Assembly (NCBI GenBank): GCA_947177435.1
Contig: CAMWUM010000001.1
Location: forward strand, 1 to 29,168
From: an uncultured Muribaculaceae bacterium
GTDB lineage: Bacteria; Bacteroidota; Bacteroidia; Bacteroidales; Muribaculaceae
Direction: 5' to 3'
DNA length: 29,168 nucleotides
The notes under the pieces: model-generated
What the model was told of the DNA's origin: nothing
The model's input: only the letters and a program-made list of their open reading frames with translations
Database searches by the model: none
Shown: positions 1 through 8,398 of the stretch, piece by piece
Layout of the letters: each line of letters starts with the position of its first letter
Position numbering within the stretch: the first letter of the stretch is position 1
Position numbers and translations under genes: made by a program

Positions 1-487
1 AGGCGAGGTCGAAGGATTCGCCGGTGTGGAGGTCGTAGGCGGTTTCGGAGTCGGTGATGCCGTCGCCATCGTAGTCGATTGACTGCACGAGGTAGTCGGC
101 CTGGCCGTCGCCATCGACGTCGCAGTATTCTTCCTTGACAGTCATGTCGGCGTTGCCGTCGTTGTCGAAGTCATAGACGGTGAATGCCATGTCGATTTGG
201 CCATCGCCGTTGGAGTCGAACGATACGCTGGATATGTCTACCAGGCCGTCACCGTCGAGGTCGGTCTCGGAATATACGGTGTCGAACTGGCCGTCGCCAT
301 TCTCGTCGGTGATTTCGGTGTAGGTCTCGCCGTCGTAGGTTGCGATCATGTCGGCGGTGCCGTTCTCGTCGGTGTCAACCAGATATACCTGGGTGTCTTC
401 GTAGCCGTCACCGTCGGTGTCTACGGTGTATGCGAGGGTGTCAATTACGCCATTGCCGTTGAGGTCAAGATACTGTTCGTTTGCCAT
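1..487 (-). CDS. Acidic DxDxDG-repeat protein, C-terminus off the window
   Basis: I translated this edge gene by hand; 162 codons are visible and the reading frame runs off the left end. It starts MANEQYLDLNGNG and contains nine loops of the form D-x-D/N-x-D/N-G-x-x-D (for example DTDGDGYED, DLDGDGLVD, DVDGDGQAD), spaced about 14-19 residues apart. This resembles EF-hand-like or thrombospondin type-3 calcium-binding loops. Aromatic and beta-prone residues alternate between loops, which suggests a repetitive beta-rich rod or solenoid. There is no signal peptide at this start, and an in-frame stop lies at 509-511, so no longer start exists. Calcium binding is inferred from the motif only; the function is unknown. 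It has its own promoter (589-619) and is probably separate from the upstream glycosyltransferase gene. Confidence 0.8.
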   Translation of the reverse strand, partial: MANEQYLDLNGNGVIDTLAYTVDTDGDGYEDTQVYLVDTDENGTADMIATYDGETYTEITDENGDGQFDTVYSETDLDGDGLVDISSVSFDSNGDGQIDMAFTVYDFDNDGNADMTVKEEYCDVDGDGQADYLVQSIDYDGDGITDSETAYDLHTGESFDLA

Positions 488-560
488 GATTATGGATGTG
501 TTAAGGGTTTATTAATTGATATTTTGACTATAAAGAGCCGTAACTGGATTTATTCTATCA

Positions 561-588
561 CCACAGGCGAAAAATTTTTTCCCTGGGG
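561..588 (-). other. Leader hairpin around an A/T palindrome
   Basis: CCACAGG (561-567) can pair with CCTGGGG (582-588) with one mismatch, enclosing an A5T6 core. It lies between the glycosyltransferase stop (626) and the start of the acidic repeat gene (487). It sits just downstream of the promoter at 589-619, so it would be the 5' end of the repeat gene's roughly 95-nt leader. It could be an mRNA-stabilising 5' hairpin or part of a terminator for the upstream gene. No clear U-tract follows on the minus strand. Confidence 0.3.
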
Positions 589-619
589 CAAAAATAATCA
601 TAATATTTGGAATGCCAAA
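589..619 (-). promoter_or_regulatory. Bacteroidetes-type promoter for the DxDxDG-repeat gene
   Basis: On the minus strand the sequence is TTTG (619-616), a 19-base spacer, then TATTTTTG (596-589). This matches the Bacteroides consensus TTTG-N19-TAnnTTTG. It lies just past the stop of the upstream glycosyltransferase and about 100 bases before the repeat gene's ATG. Confidence 0.55.
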
Positions 620-625
620 GCGATT

Positions 626-1543
626 TCAGAAGAAATTGCGGAAAATGCGGGCGGCGCCGCGGCCGCCCATGGCGGTGTAGCGGCGGGCGAATGCGTAGCC
701 GATGCGGCGGAATCGGCTTGGCTCCTCCTTTTCGCGGGTAGCCAGGGCGTTGGCCATCTCGGCCTGCCCCTCGCGGGCATAGCATCCGGCCAGGATGGCA
801 CGCTTCAGGCGCGCCATCCATCGGCTCTCGGGCGGCAGGTCGGCCTCGATGAGGTCGATGGCGTGCTCGCGTTCGGTTCCGCTGGCCGAAAAACTGGTGC
901 CGGTGATTGACTGCTCGGTGAAGTGCACGGTGACGGTCGGAGGGTTGGTGAGTTTGTACGCCATCAAATCCTTTTTGCAGGTCAAGAGTCTGGTGCCCAG
1001 TTCGATGTCATTCCAGACCATGGCCGATTCGTCCCATCCGCCAGCCTGGCGGAAGAGGGCGGTGCGAGCCATGTAGCGCTGGGTAGCCATGCAGCCGTCG
1101 AGGATGCAATGAAAGAGCATGTCGAAACGCTCGAACGGCTTGCGCATCGGACGTTTGCCGGGCAGGAGAAGCGTCACGTCCCAGCCGATCAGGTCGGCCT
1201 TAGGCGTCTCCTCAGCGCATTTCATGGCCAGGGCCAGATGCGTGGGCGCCATCTCGTCGTCAGAGTCGAAGAACATCGTCCACTCCTCTTGCACGGCCCG
1301 GAGGCCGGCATTGCGGGCAGCCGCGGCGCCGGGCTTGGCCTCGGTGAGCACTTCGACGGTCCAGCCCTCGGCGATGCGGGCGGCGGCCCAGTCGCGCATG
1401 ACGGCCGGCGTGCGGTCGGTCGAGCCGTTGTCGACGAGCACCACGCGGTCGGGGCGGCGCGTCTGCGCCAGCACCGACGCGAGCGTGCGGGGCAGCAGCG
1501 TGGCGCGGTTGTGGGCGGGTATGACGATGGCAACGGCGGGCAT
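626..1543 (-). CDS. Family 2 glycosyltransferase (GT-A fold)
   Basis: This 305-residue protein is a cytoplasmic sugar transferase of the GT2 superfamily. The N-terminus has the nucleotide-binding strand AIVIPAHNRATLL (5-17). VDNGSTDRT follows at 37-45, and a metal-binding acidic motif DSDDE lies at 93-97. The pattern AKPGAAAARNAGL (69-81) is typical of GT2 enzymes. The C-terminal half (about 200-305) lacks membrane segments and is rich in Arg and Ala. The donor and acceptor cannot be read from sequence. It starts three bases after the antiporter stop, so it is the last gene of the asd-antiporter-GT unit. There is no sign that it belongs to the pigment cluster 4 kb away. Confidence 0.85.
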   Translation of the reverse strand: MPAVAIVIPAHNRATLLPRTLASVLAQTRRPDRVVLVDNGSTDRTPAVMRDWAAARIAEGWTVEVLTEAKPGAAAARNAGLRAVQEEWTMFFDSDDEMAPTHLALAMKCAEETPKADLIGWDVTLLLPGKRPMRKPFERFDMLFHCILDGCMATQRYMARTALFRQAGGWDESAMVWNDIELGTRLLTCKKDLMAYKLTNPPTVTVHFTEQSITGTSFSASGTEREHAIDLIEADLPPESRWMARLKRAILAGCYAREGQAEMANALATREKEEPSRFRRIGYAFARRYTAMGGRGAARIFRNFF

Positions 1544-1546
1544 GGA

Positions 1547-3703
1547 TCAGCGGCGGGGCTTGCGGCTGCGGCGCAGCGGGTTGATGGCGCGGATGGCCGC
1601 ACGCACCTTGAGCCACAGCGGCGAGGGCGTGTTTTCGATGTCGGCGGCCATCGGATCGGCAAACGACAGGGTGGATGGAGACTCCTCGCCAAACTGCTCG
1701 GGGTAGATGACCAGCAAGTTGTGGTTGGAGAAGTATTTTTGCAGGAAGCCCGGCATCTCGGTCATGGAGTCGTCGTACGACACCGAGTTGGGGCGGGCGC
1801 TTACCACGGCGAACAGGTCGTCGGGCTGCACGTGGGTGCTCAGCAGGATGAAGTCGTCCCACTGCTCGACGGTGCGGAACTCGCAGCGGATGCCGAAGTT
1901 GTCTTGGTACAGCACGCCGCGGATGAGCGGCTGGGCCTCGGCCGAGCAGCAGAACACCACGCGGCAGCCCAACTGGCGCGTCAGACGGGCGATGGCGCGC
2001 ACCCAGCGGCTGAAGCCGGTCTCGTACTGCGCCTTGGACGGGCACCACACCATGATTCGCGACAGGGCGTTGCAGGGGATATAGAGGCGTGAAATCACCA
2101 CCATCTTGCCGGTCGACTTGAGCAGCTGGCCGATGTTGCTGCCGAAGAAGGAGTCTATCACCGTGGTGCGCACGTGCATGCCCATGATCACCTCCGAGAT
2201 GTCGCGCTCGTTGATGGTGTTGAGCAGTCCGGTGACGATGTTGATGTCGAATCGGTCGAGCGTCTCGACCTTGACGTTGGCGGCGGCGGCTGCCTTGGCG
2301 GCGGTCACAAGCGTTTCGCGGCTCAGGGCCTTGGCCTTGGGGCTGTTTTCGCTGCGCACGTGCAGGGCATAGAACTGGTGGGTGCCTCTCTCGCTGCGCA
2401 TCAGCACGGCAAGCTCCATAAGCTGGGGGGCTACCATCGGGTTGGCCACCGACACGAGCGTATTGTTGTTGCGTTGGCGCATCAGCATGTTGTCGCCGGC
2501 GCCGTCGTCGCTCTCCATCATCTCGATTTTGAGGCGCGAGGCGGCGCGGGATGTGAATATCGGAGCCAGGGCGCAGGTGATGAGGATTACGAGGATGGTG
2601 GCGTTGAGCACTGTTTCGTCAAACATCTGGTATTTATAGCCCAACTGCACTACGGCGAGAGCCACGGCCGTATGGGCCATCGTCAGGCCGAATATCACGC
2701 TGCGGCTCGGCGTCGACAGGCGCGCCACTTTCTGGGCTATGTAGGCGGGTATCCACTTGCTGGCTAAGGCAACCGTCAGCATAATGGCGGCCACGGCCAG
2801 GGCGTTGGCGTTGAACACCACTTTGAGGTTGATCATCATGCCCACCCCGATCAGGAAGTAGGGGATAAAGAGGGCGTTGCCCACGAACTCAATGCTCGAC
2901 ATCAGCGACGAGCCCATCGGCACGAACCGGTTGAGCACAAGCCCGGCGAAGAAGGCGCCGAGCACGGGCTCGATGTTGATCAGCTGCGCGCCTATCGCCG
3001 CCAGGAACACGAGCGACATGATGAATACGTACTGCGTCACCCTGTCGTTTACTTTCTTAAAGAAATAGCGAGTCAAGGCCGGATAGGTCATCAGGATAAT
3101 CACGCAGTATACCGTCAGCAAGCCCAGCAGTTTGACGATGGCCAGCACCTGGAATTGGCCCTCGTCCTTGACGTTGACCACGCCCGCCAGCACCAGCAGC
3201 GAGCCGACCACTGCGATGATCGTGCCCACAATCGAGATGAGCACCGCCGGCGACCGCGACACGCCCAGGCGCGAGGCCACGGGGTAGGCGATCAGCGTGT
3301 GCGAGGCGTACATCGTGCCCAGCAAAAATGCTGTAAGTTGGTCGAGGTGGAGAATCCAGATGCTTGTCACCACGCCTAATAGCATCGGCACCAGCAGTGT
3401 CAGCAAGCCGAATACCAGGCCTCGCTTGAGGTTGAGCCGGAGGTGGTACATATCGATCTCCAGGCCCGCCAGGAACATCAAGTACAGCAGGCCCACCTTG
3501 CCGAATATCTCGAATGACGAGTCCATGTCCAGCACGTGGAATCCGTACGGGCCAATGGCCACGCCGGCCACCACCATGCCTACAACATGGGGTATCTTCA
3601 GGCGGTTGAGCAGCAGCGGAGCGGACAGGATAATCACCATCACGATGAAGAAGATCGCGACGGGATCGCTCACCAACGGCGCTGTCCGCTCAAGGAGTAT
3701 CAT
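1547..3703 (-). CDS. CPA2-family cation:proton antiporter with C-terminal cytoplasmic domain
   Basis: This inner-membrane monovalent cation/H+ exchanger has 718 residues. The first roughly 385 residues are a Na_H_Exchanger domain with a dozen or so hydrophobic segments. Typical features are PHVVGMVVAGVAIGPYG (38-54), LYLMFLAGLEIDM (73-85) and the conserved stretch IGAQLINIEPVLGAFFAGLV in the middle. Residues from about 410 onward are soluble; two USP-like alpha/beta modules are likely, which would regulate transport. This architecture resembles KefB/NapA-type antiporters of Bacteroidetes. It is 21 bases downstream of asd and 3 bases upstream of the glycosyltransferase. The transported ion (Na+ or K+) is not determinable here. 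Confidence 0.88.
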   Translation of the reverse strand: MILLERTAPLVSDPVAIFFIVMVIILSAPLLLNRLKIPHVVGMVVAGVAIGPYGFHVLDMDSSFEIFGKVGLLYLMFLAGLEIDMYHLRLNLKRGLVFGLLTLLVPMLLGVVTSIWILHLDQLTAFLLGTMYASHTLIAYPVASRLGVSRSPAVLISIVGTIIAVVGSLLVLAGVVNVKDEGQFQVLAIVKLLGLLTVYCVIILMTYPALTRYFFKKVNDRVTQYVFIMSLVFLAAIGAQLINIEPVLGAFFAGLVLNRFVPMGSSLMSSIEFVGNALFIPYFLIGVGMMINLKVVFNANALAVAAIMLTVALASKWIPAYIAQKVARLSTPSRSVIFGLTMAHTAVALAVVQLGYKYQMFDETVLNATILVILITCALAPIFTSRAASRLKIEMMESDDGAGDNMLMRQRNNNTLVSVANPMVAPQLMELAVLMRSERGTHQFYALHVRSENSPKAKALSRETLVTAAKAAAAANVKVETLDRFDINIVTGLLNTINERDISEVIMGMHVRTTVIDSFFGSNIGQLLKSTGKMVVISRLYIPCNALSRIMVWCPSKAQYETGFSRWVRAIARLTRQLGCRVVFCCSAEAQPLIRGVLYQDNFGIRCEFRTVEQWDDFILLSTHVQPDDLFAVVSARPNSVSYDDSMTEMPGFLQKYFSNHNLLVIYPEQFGEESPSTLSFADPMAADIENTPSPLWLKVRAAIRAINPLRRSRKPRR

Positions 3704-3724
3704 TTGGGTTTTGATTAATCGAGA

Positions 3725-4735
3725 TTATTTCTGATTGATCTTGATTAAGTGCATTGCGATTTGCACGGCGTTGAGCGCCGCGCCCTTTTTGATTTGGTCA
3801 GACACGGTCCAGAACGCCAGGCCGCGCGGGTTAGCCAAATCTTTGCGGATGCGGCCCACATACACTGGGTCGCAATTGGCCACGTGCAGCGGCATCGGGT
3901 AGCCGCAGGCCTCGGCGCTGTCCACCAGCACCACGCCCGGCGCTTCGGCGAAGGCCTGGCGGGCCTCCTCGACGCTCACGGGGCGCTCAGTCTCCACCCA
4001 GATGGCCTCGCTGTGAGCCCTGAGGATTGGCACGCGCACGCAGGTGGCGCTCACTTCGAGTCCGGGCGCGTGCATTATCTTCTTGGTCTCCAGGTGCATC
4101 TTCATCTCCTCCTTGGTGTATCCGTTGTCCTGGAACACGTCGATGTGGGGGATGGCGTTGTAGGCCAGCTGGGCCACGAACTTGTTGACAGTTGGCTCCT
4201 CGCCGCGGGCTATCTGGCAATGCTGCTCCTGCAGCTCGGCCATGGCTTGGGCACCTGCTCCGCTAGCCGCCTGGTAGGTGGCAACGTGCACGCGGCTAAT
4301 GGGCGAAAGGCGGTGTATGGCGTTGAGGGCCACCACCATCTGTATGGTGGTGCAGTTAGGGTTGGCGATGATGCGGCGCGGCGCATTCAGAGCGTCGTCG
4401 CCATTCACCTCGGGCACCACCAGGGGCACGTCGGCGTCCATGCGGAAGGCGCTCGAGTTGTCTATCATCAGAGCTCCGTGTCGAGTGATCGTAGAGGCGA
4501 ACTCGTGCGACACGCCCGCACCGGCCGATACAAAAGCGAAGTCGATGCCCTCGAAGGCATCGTCATCCTTAAGCTCAGCCACGGTCAGCACGCGGTCGCG
4601 CCAGCGTACGGATGAACCCGCGCTGCGCTTCGACCCGAACAGACGCAACTCGTCCACCGGGAAATTCTGCTCGTCCAAAACCCTAAGAAACTCTTGGCCA
4701 ACGGCGCCGCTGACCCCAACAATTGCAACATTCAT
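3725..4735 (-). CDS. asd: Aspartate-semialdehyde dehydrogenase
   Basis: This enzyme reduces aspartyl-4-phosphate with NADPH to aspartate semialdehyde, feeding lysine/diaminopimelate, threonine and methionine synthesis in the cytoplasm. The 336 residues match the family length. The N-terminal Rossmann motif is [15 protein letters not shown] (6-20). The active-site Cys is Cys128 in [11 protein letters not shown], and the substrate-binding and acid/base region is [12 protein letters not shown] (234-245) with His241. The C-terminus has the usual helix [13 protein letters not shown]. It is first in a likely three-gene unit with the antiporter and glycosyltransferase, and a TAACTTTG -7 element lies about 27 bases before its ATG. 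The identification is secure. Confidence 0.97.
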   Translation of the reverse strand: MNVAIVGVSGAVGQEFLRVLDEQNFPVDELRLFGSKRSAGSSVRWRDRVLTVAELKDDDAFEGIDFAFVSAGAGVSHEFASTITRHGALMIDNSSAFRMDADVPLVVPEVNGDDALNAPRRIIANPNCTTIQMVVALNAIHRLSPISRVHVATYQAASGAGAQAMAELQEQHCQIARGEEPTVNKFVAQLAYNAIPHIDVFQDNGYTKEEMKMHLETKKIMHAPGLEVSATCVRVPILRAHSEAIWVETERPVSVEEARQAFAEAPGVVLVDSAEACGYPMPLHVANCDPVYVGRIRKDLANPRGLAFWTVSDQIKKGAALNAVQIAMHLIKINQK

Positions 4736-4761
4736 TTTCTTTTCCGATTTTTTTCAACCCG

Positions 4762-4769
4762 CAAAGTTA
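4762..4769 (-). promoter_or_regulatory. -7 promoter element upstream of asd
   Basis: On the minus strand this reads TAACTTTG, a perfect TAnnTTTG element. It would start transcription about 20 bases before the asd ATG. No TTTG is found at the expected -33 position (the sequence there is GGGG), so the promoter is only half supported. It sits in the 80-base gap between asd and the Fic gene. Confidence 0.5.
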
Positions 4770-4815
4770 CAAAAAATCCTCCAATCCGCCCCCATCTCCC
4801 CCTCAAAAACTTTAA

Positions 4816-5799
4816 TCACAAAAATATGTATTTAACTGTCCAATGGCCCGATTTGTTGCTGCCGAGGCGTTCTATCCATCCGCAGGCTTTCAGGTTTGCT
4901 ATTATCTTTTTGACACCACTGTCGGTGAGGCCGGTTTTGACGGCAAGCTCCGCGCGTGTAAGGCGTGGATTTTCTGAAAGCAGTCTGAGAATCGACAATT
5001 CGGATTTATTGGGCACTTTATTGGGTGCTTTATTGGGTACTTCTTCTTTGATGCTCCTCTGAAGTGCTTTCATTATCTCTTTGAGCATGAAGTCAATAAA
5101 TGGACCCGATTGCCCTTCGCTGTTGGATAACGCAATAGCGCTATAATACTCTTGTTGATTGGCGTGTACCATATTCTCAACCGGCAGATGTTCAAACAGC
5201 GGATTCATGCGTCCGAGAATAAGTGATTGCCATAGTCGCCCGGTGCGTCCGTTGCCGTCTGAGAACGGATGGATGAACTCGAATTCGTAGTGGAATACGC
5301 AGGAGCGTATCAACAGATGGTCTTTTGACTTTTTAAGCCAAGCGAAAAGGTCGCCCATCAATTCGGGTACACGCAGTGGTGGAGGAGCCATATGTACCAG
5401 TCCATTCTCTCCAAATACGCCCACGCCCCCGCTGTGGTATCGCCCCGCATCGTTAGCCAAGGCCTCCATCATAATGCAGTGAGCCTTAAGCAAGTCCTTT
5501 TCAGAAAATGGATTAAGTTGAGAATAAATGTCATAAACGCGTATGGCATTTTTTACCTCCTGTATCTGTCGGATTGGGGCCACCACCTGTTTGCCATTGA
5601 TTATATCCCTTACCTCGTTCTCGCTTAGTGTATTGCCCTCAATGGCAAGCGACGAGTGAATCGTCTTGATGCGGTTAGCCTTTCGCAACATCAGATCGTG
5701 TTCACCCTCAAGAGCGATGTTATGTCGCTCCAGCAGTGCGGATATTTCCGCTATCAGGTTGATAGCCTCTGCTGATACGATGAATGGAGGTGTTGCCAT
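4816..5799 (-). CDS. Fic-family protein with N-terminal inhibitory motif and C-terminal winged helix
   Basis: This is a Fic-domain enzyme, probably transferring AMP from ATP to a target protein. The catalytic loop HPFSDGNGRTGR is at 177-188, with the catalytic His177 and complete phosphate-binding residues. An autoinhibitory helix SLAIEGN (50-56) precedes it, matching class II Fic proteins. A short Pro-Asn-Lys repeat (about 253-265) links the core to a C-terminal winged helix-turn-helix (about 266-327). The winged helix suggests DNA binding or autoregulation. The gene is visibly AT-richer than its neighbours (a sampled 60-base line at 5521 is 42% GC, against 55% in a line of the neighbouring ligase). 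No antitoxin gene is beside it. It starts only 11 bases after the CoA ligase stop, so it may be read through from the pigment operon. Confidence 0.92.
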   Translation of the reverse strand: MATPPFIVSAEAINLIAEISALLERHNIALEGEHDLMLRKANRIKTIHSSLAIEGNTLSENEVRDIINGKQVVAPIRQIQEVKNAIRVYDIYSQLNPFSEKDLLKAHCIMMEALANDAGRYHSGGVGVFGENGLVHMAPPPLRVPELMGDLFAWLKKSKDHLLIRSCVFHYEFEFIHPFSDGNGRTGRLWQSLILGRMNPLFEHLPVENMVHANQQEYYSAIALSNSEGQSGPFIDFMLKEIMKALQRSIKEEVPNKAPNKVPNKSELSILRLLSENPRLTRAELAVKTGLTDSGVKKIIANLKACGWIERLGSNKSGHWTVKYIFL

Positions 5800-5810
5800 C
5801 AGTTTGTGGA

Positions 5811-7130
5811 TTATTGATGGTGGCGAAGGTCGAGGAATTTGATGGGCTTGCGGCTTTTGGGGGGCATCACTTGGGAGGCGAGGAGGGCGGGGTCGACGAT
5901 TTCGATGCGCGGGGCCACGCGGATGCGGGAGCGGAATCGGTCTTTGAGGTCTTTGACCAGGGTGTCGGCCTGGTCGTGGGCGGCGGCGGGCTTGAGGCTG
6001 ATGCGCACGAGCACGTCGTCGGTGCCCGCTTCGCTCTCGGTGACTACCACCTGGTAGGCATCGACGTAGGCTGTGTTGTCGAGCACGTCGTTGATGGCCG
6101 GCGGGTAGAGGGTGGTGCCTTTGAGCTTGATCATATTATTTTTGCGGCCTACGAGCGGGGTGAGGCGGTAGGAGTTGCGGCCGCAGGGGCATTGCTCGGT
6201 GCGCTTGGCGGCGATGTCGCCGGTGCGGAATCGGAGCAGGGGCATGCCCTCGACGCCGAGGGTGGTGACCACCACCTCGCCGTACTCGCCGTCGGGCACG
6301 GGGAGGTTGTCGTCGCCAATGATTTCGACGATGATGAGTTCGGGGTGCACGTGTCCGCCGAGCCCGTGGCAGCACTCGCTGAAGGTGGCGCTCATCTCGG
6401 TAGACGAGTATGTGGCGAAGAGCTCGACGTCCCATTTCTCCTTGATGCGCTTGCCCAGGAGGTTGAGTGAGAAATCCTGCTCGCGCAGGCTCTCGCCGAT
6501 GCCGATGATGCGGCGAATACTGCTGGCGCGGTAGTCAATGCCGTTGTCCTCGGCGTACTGTATGAGGCGCAGGATGAACGACGGCACGCACATGATGGTG
6601 TCGGGCTTGATGCGGCGTATGGTGTCCCACTGGAGTTCGGGGATGCCGTTGCCGACGCGTATGACGCTGGCTCCGAGTTCGCGGATGCCGAGGAAATAGG
6701 CCAGTCCGGCCATAAACCGCTTGTCGAGGGTGGTCATCAGCTGCACGATGGAGCCGGGACGCAGGCCGGCGCACTCGAAAGATTTCTTCTCGTTATAGGC
6801 CAGGCGCTGCAGGTCGCTCTCGGTGCAGCAGAAGGTGACGGGGTCGCCGAGGGTGCCGGAGGTGGTGATGTAGTCGACGACTTTCTCGCGGGGCACGCAC
6901 AGGAAATCGGCGTTGCGCAGTTGCAGGTCGCGCTTCTCGGTGAACGGCAGGCGCTGCAGGTCGTCGATGGTCTTTATCGATGCGGGGTCGATGCCGTGCT
7001 CGGCAAACATCGACTGGTAATACGGCGAGTGTTCGGCCAGATAGGCGATGGCCTGGCGCAATTTCTCTTCTTGCAGCAGGCGTATGGCCTCTGGACTTTG
7101 AAACTCTATATCAATGTCGGTGTGATTCAT
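5811..7130 (-). CDS. PaaK-like adenylate-forming CoA ligase
   Basis: This 439-residue ANL-superfamily ligase has the size of phenylacetate-CoA ligases. The ATP-binding loop is YITTSGTLGDPV (87-98). The adenine/acid-binding region contains TYSSTEMSATFSECCHG, and the hinge region has LLRFRTGDIA followed by the CPCGR Cys pair typical of PaaK. A C-terminal swing domain starts near GRKNNMIKLKGTTLYP. It is the last gene of the pigment operon, overlapping the hydrolase gene by 4 bases (ATGA). Because the operon begins with a tyrosine ammonia-lyase, the likely substrate is 4-coumarate, activated to a CoA ester or directly to an ACP thioester. That substrate is inference; other aryl acids are possible. 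Confidence 0.88.
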   Translation of the reverse strand: MNHTDIDIEFQSPEAIRLLQEEKLRQAIAYLAEHSPYYQSMFAEHGIDPASIKTIDDLQRLPFTEKRDLQLRNADFLCVPREKVVDYITTSGTLGDPVTFCCTESDLQRLAYNEKKSFECAGLRPGSIVQLMTTLDKRFMAGLAYFLGIRELGASVIRVGNGIPELQWDTIRRIKPDTIMCVPSFILRLIQYAEDNGIDYRASSIRRIIGIGESLREQDFSLNLLGKRIKEKWDVELFATYSSTEMSATFSECCHGLGGHVHPELIIVEIIGDDNLPVPDGEYGEVVVTTLGVEGMPLLRFRTGDIAAKRTEQCPCGRNSYRLTPLVGRKNNMIKLKGTTLYPPAINDVLDNTAYVDAYQVVVTESEAGTDDVLVRISLKPAAAHDQADTLVKDLKDRFRSRIRVAPRIEIVDPALLASQVMPPKSRKPIKFLDLRHHQ

Positions 7131-7885
7131 TGATTGTCAAGTATTTTATTGTCTTTGAGCCAGGATATGAATGCGTCTTTCCACTGGCGGCACTCCTCGG
7201 TGCCGTGGCTGTCGCTGGCGCCGAATCCGTGGCCGCCTGTGCGGTACTGGATGTAGGTGTGCGGGGCGCCGGCCGACGTGAGGGCGGCGTGGAGCAGCTC
7301 AGAGTTCTGGTATTTAACGATGGGGTCGTCGACGCAGTTGGCCAGGAAGATGGGCGGCAGGTCGGCGCGGACGTGGCGTTCGAGCGACAGCGAGTCGCCT
7401 AGGGCTGCCTCTGCGGAGAACCGCTCGCCCATGATGGCGCGGCGCGAGCGGTGGTGCACGTACCGTTCGTCGGTGAGGGTGACCACGGGATAGAGCGACA
7501 CACAGAACGATGGGCCAAGCGGCTGGTCGGCCTTGATGCCGAGCGAGGCGAGATAGTCGACGTCGTGGCGCTCGGCGGCGTGCACGGCCAGGTGGCCGCC
7601 GGCCGAGAAGCCCATGATGCCCAGGCGGTCGGGATCGATGCCGTAGCGGTCGGCGTTGGCACGCAGCAGCTGGATGCTGCGCTGGGCGTCCTGTATGGGG
7701 CCGGGGAAGGTCATCTGCCCGGTGAGCAGGCGGTAATAGCTGGCGAATGCCCAGAATCCGGCCGTGCGGTAGCGCAGCACGAACGCGGCGATGCCAAGGC
7801 TCTGCAGCCACCGGCCCACCTTGACGCTCTCGCAGTAGGGGTCGAGCCAGAAGTAGCTGCCGCCGGGGCACACAATCACGCCCAC
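7127..7885 (-). CDS. Alpha/beta hydrolase (BD-FAE/esterase-like); start uncertain
   Basis: This is a serine hydrolase of the alpha/beta fold. The oxyanion region is VIVCPGGSYFWLD near the start, the nucleophile elbow is GFSAGGHL, the acid is in CVDDPIVKY and the His in TGGHGFG. Length from GTG 7885 is 252 residues, but this start falls inside the first beta strand. The same frame continues upstream to a stop at 8015-8017 and encodes family-like sequence (PINIWAGTS, then ARVTLTPYLPAPEHNTGVG). That extension contains no ATG, GTG or TTG; only ATT (8011), ATC (8002) and similar codons exist. The true N-terminus may use a rare codon, or a base is missing. Its role in the pigment cluster could be release or editing of acyl intermediates; the substrate is unknown. 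Confidence 0.82.
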   Translation of the reverse strand: MGVIVCPGGSYFWLDPYCESVKVGRWLQSLGIAAFVLRYRTAGFWAFASYYRLLTGQMTFPGPIQDAQRSIQLLRANADRYGIDPDRLGIMGFSAGGHLAVHAAERHDVDYLASLGIKADQPLGPSFCVSLYPVVTLTDERYVHHRSRRAIMGERFSAEAALGDSLSLERHVRADLPPIFLANCVDDPIVKYQNSELLHAALTSAGAPHTYIQYRTGGHGFGASDSHGTEECRQWKDAFISWLKDNKILDNQ

Positions 7886-8022
7886 GCCCGTGTTGTGCTC
7901 GGGGGCGGGGAGGTAGGGTGTGAGGGTGACACGGGCCTTGACGGACGTGCCGGCCCATATGTTGATTGGCGCGAAGCGACGCGCCTTAGTGTCGGTAGCG
8001 ATGGCGGTAATGGGTTAGGTGG

Positions 8023-8388
8023 TTACTGAGCGCTGATGATGCGCTTGGCTTGCTCGGGCGAGAGTTGGGTGTACTTGTGGGCAGGGTCGGCGTTGAAGTC
8101 GACAGCGAAGCACATCTCACCGTAAAACGACAGTTTGGAGTTGGTGTCGGGGTTGCATTCGACAAACGTTATCTTGTCGATGTCGAGGCCCTTGGCCTGG
8201 CATATCTGCTCGGCGAGCGATCGGCCGGCGTAAGTGACCGACGTGCCGGGGTTGTCCTGGTAAAGCTCCACGGCGAGCACGTAGGTGACGCCGTCGATAG
8301 TCCTGATTTTCAGGCCGCACGACGAGGGCATGTCCCACTGCCCCTTGAACTCGAAGATTTCGTCGTAATATTCCTTGGGTACTTTCAT
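8023..8388 (-). CDS. Small protein of unknown function inside the pigment operon
   Basis: I do not recognise this 121-residue protein. It starts MKVPKEYYDEIFEFKGQWD and has mixed alpha/beta character, three Cys residues (in SSCGLKI, EQICQAKG and FVECNPD) plus one near FYGEMCFAV, and no signal peptide or membrane segment. The alternation of short strands (LKIRTIDGVTYVLAVEL, KLSFYGEMCFAVDF) around a helix suggests a compact single domain. It lies 10 bases after the radical SAM stop and just before the hydrolase, with operon-like spacing. It could be a small accessory or partner protein for one of these enzymes; no function is claimed. Confidence 0.75.
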   Translation of the reverse strand: MKVPKEYYDEIFEFKGQWDMPSSCGLKIRTIDGVTYVLAVELYQDNPGTSVTYAGRSLAEQICQAKGLDIDKITFVECNPDTNSKLSFYGEMCFAVDFNADPAHKYTQLSPEQAKRIISAQ

Positions 8389-8398
8389 TTCTCGGAGA

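Noticed and set aside
1..487. Possible CRISPR or DNA-level repeat array in the left edge
   Set aside because: The repetition is at the protein level (DxDxDG loops) with degenerate codons and variable spacing; there are no identical direct repeats with unique spacers.
1260..2048. Minus-strand 262-codon frame spanning the antiporter/GT junction
   Set aside because: It is an Arg/His/Pro-rich shadow frame; the true frames on the same strand are the antiporter and GT2.
923..2092. 389-codon plus-strand open frame opposite the antiporter and GT genes
   Set aside because: It has low-complexity His/Gly/Val-rich sequence with no family motif and lies antisense to two clear genes. Long antisense frames are expected in GC-rich coding DNA.
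7314..7958. ATG at 7958 as start of the hydrolase
   Set aside because: It opens a different frame that gives an Arg/Pro/His-rich peptide; only a frameshift would connect it to the hydrolase.
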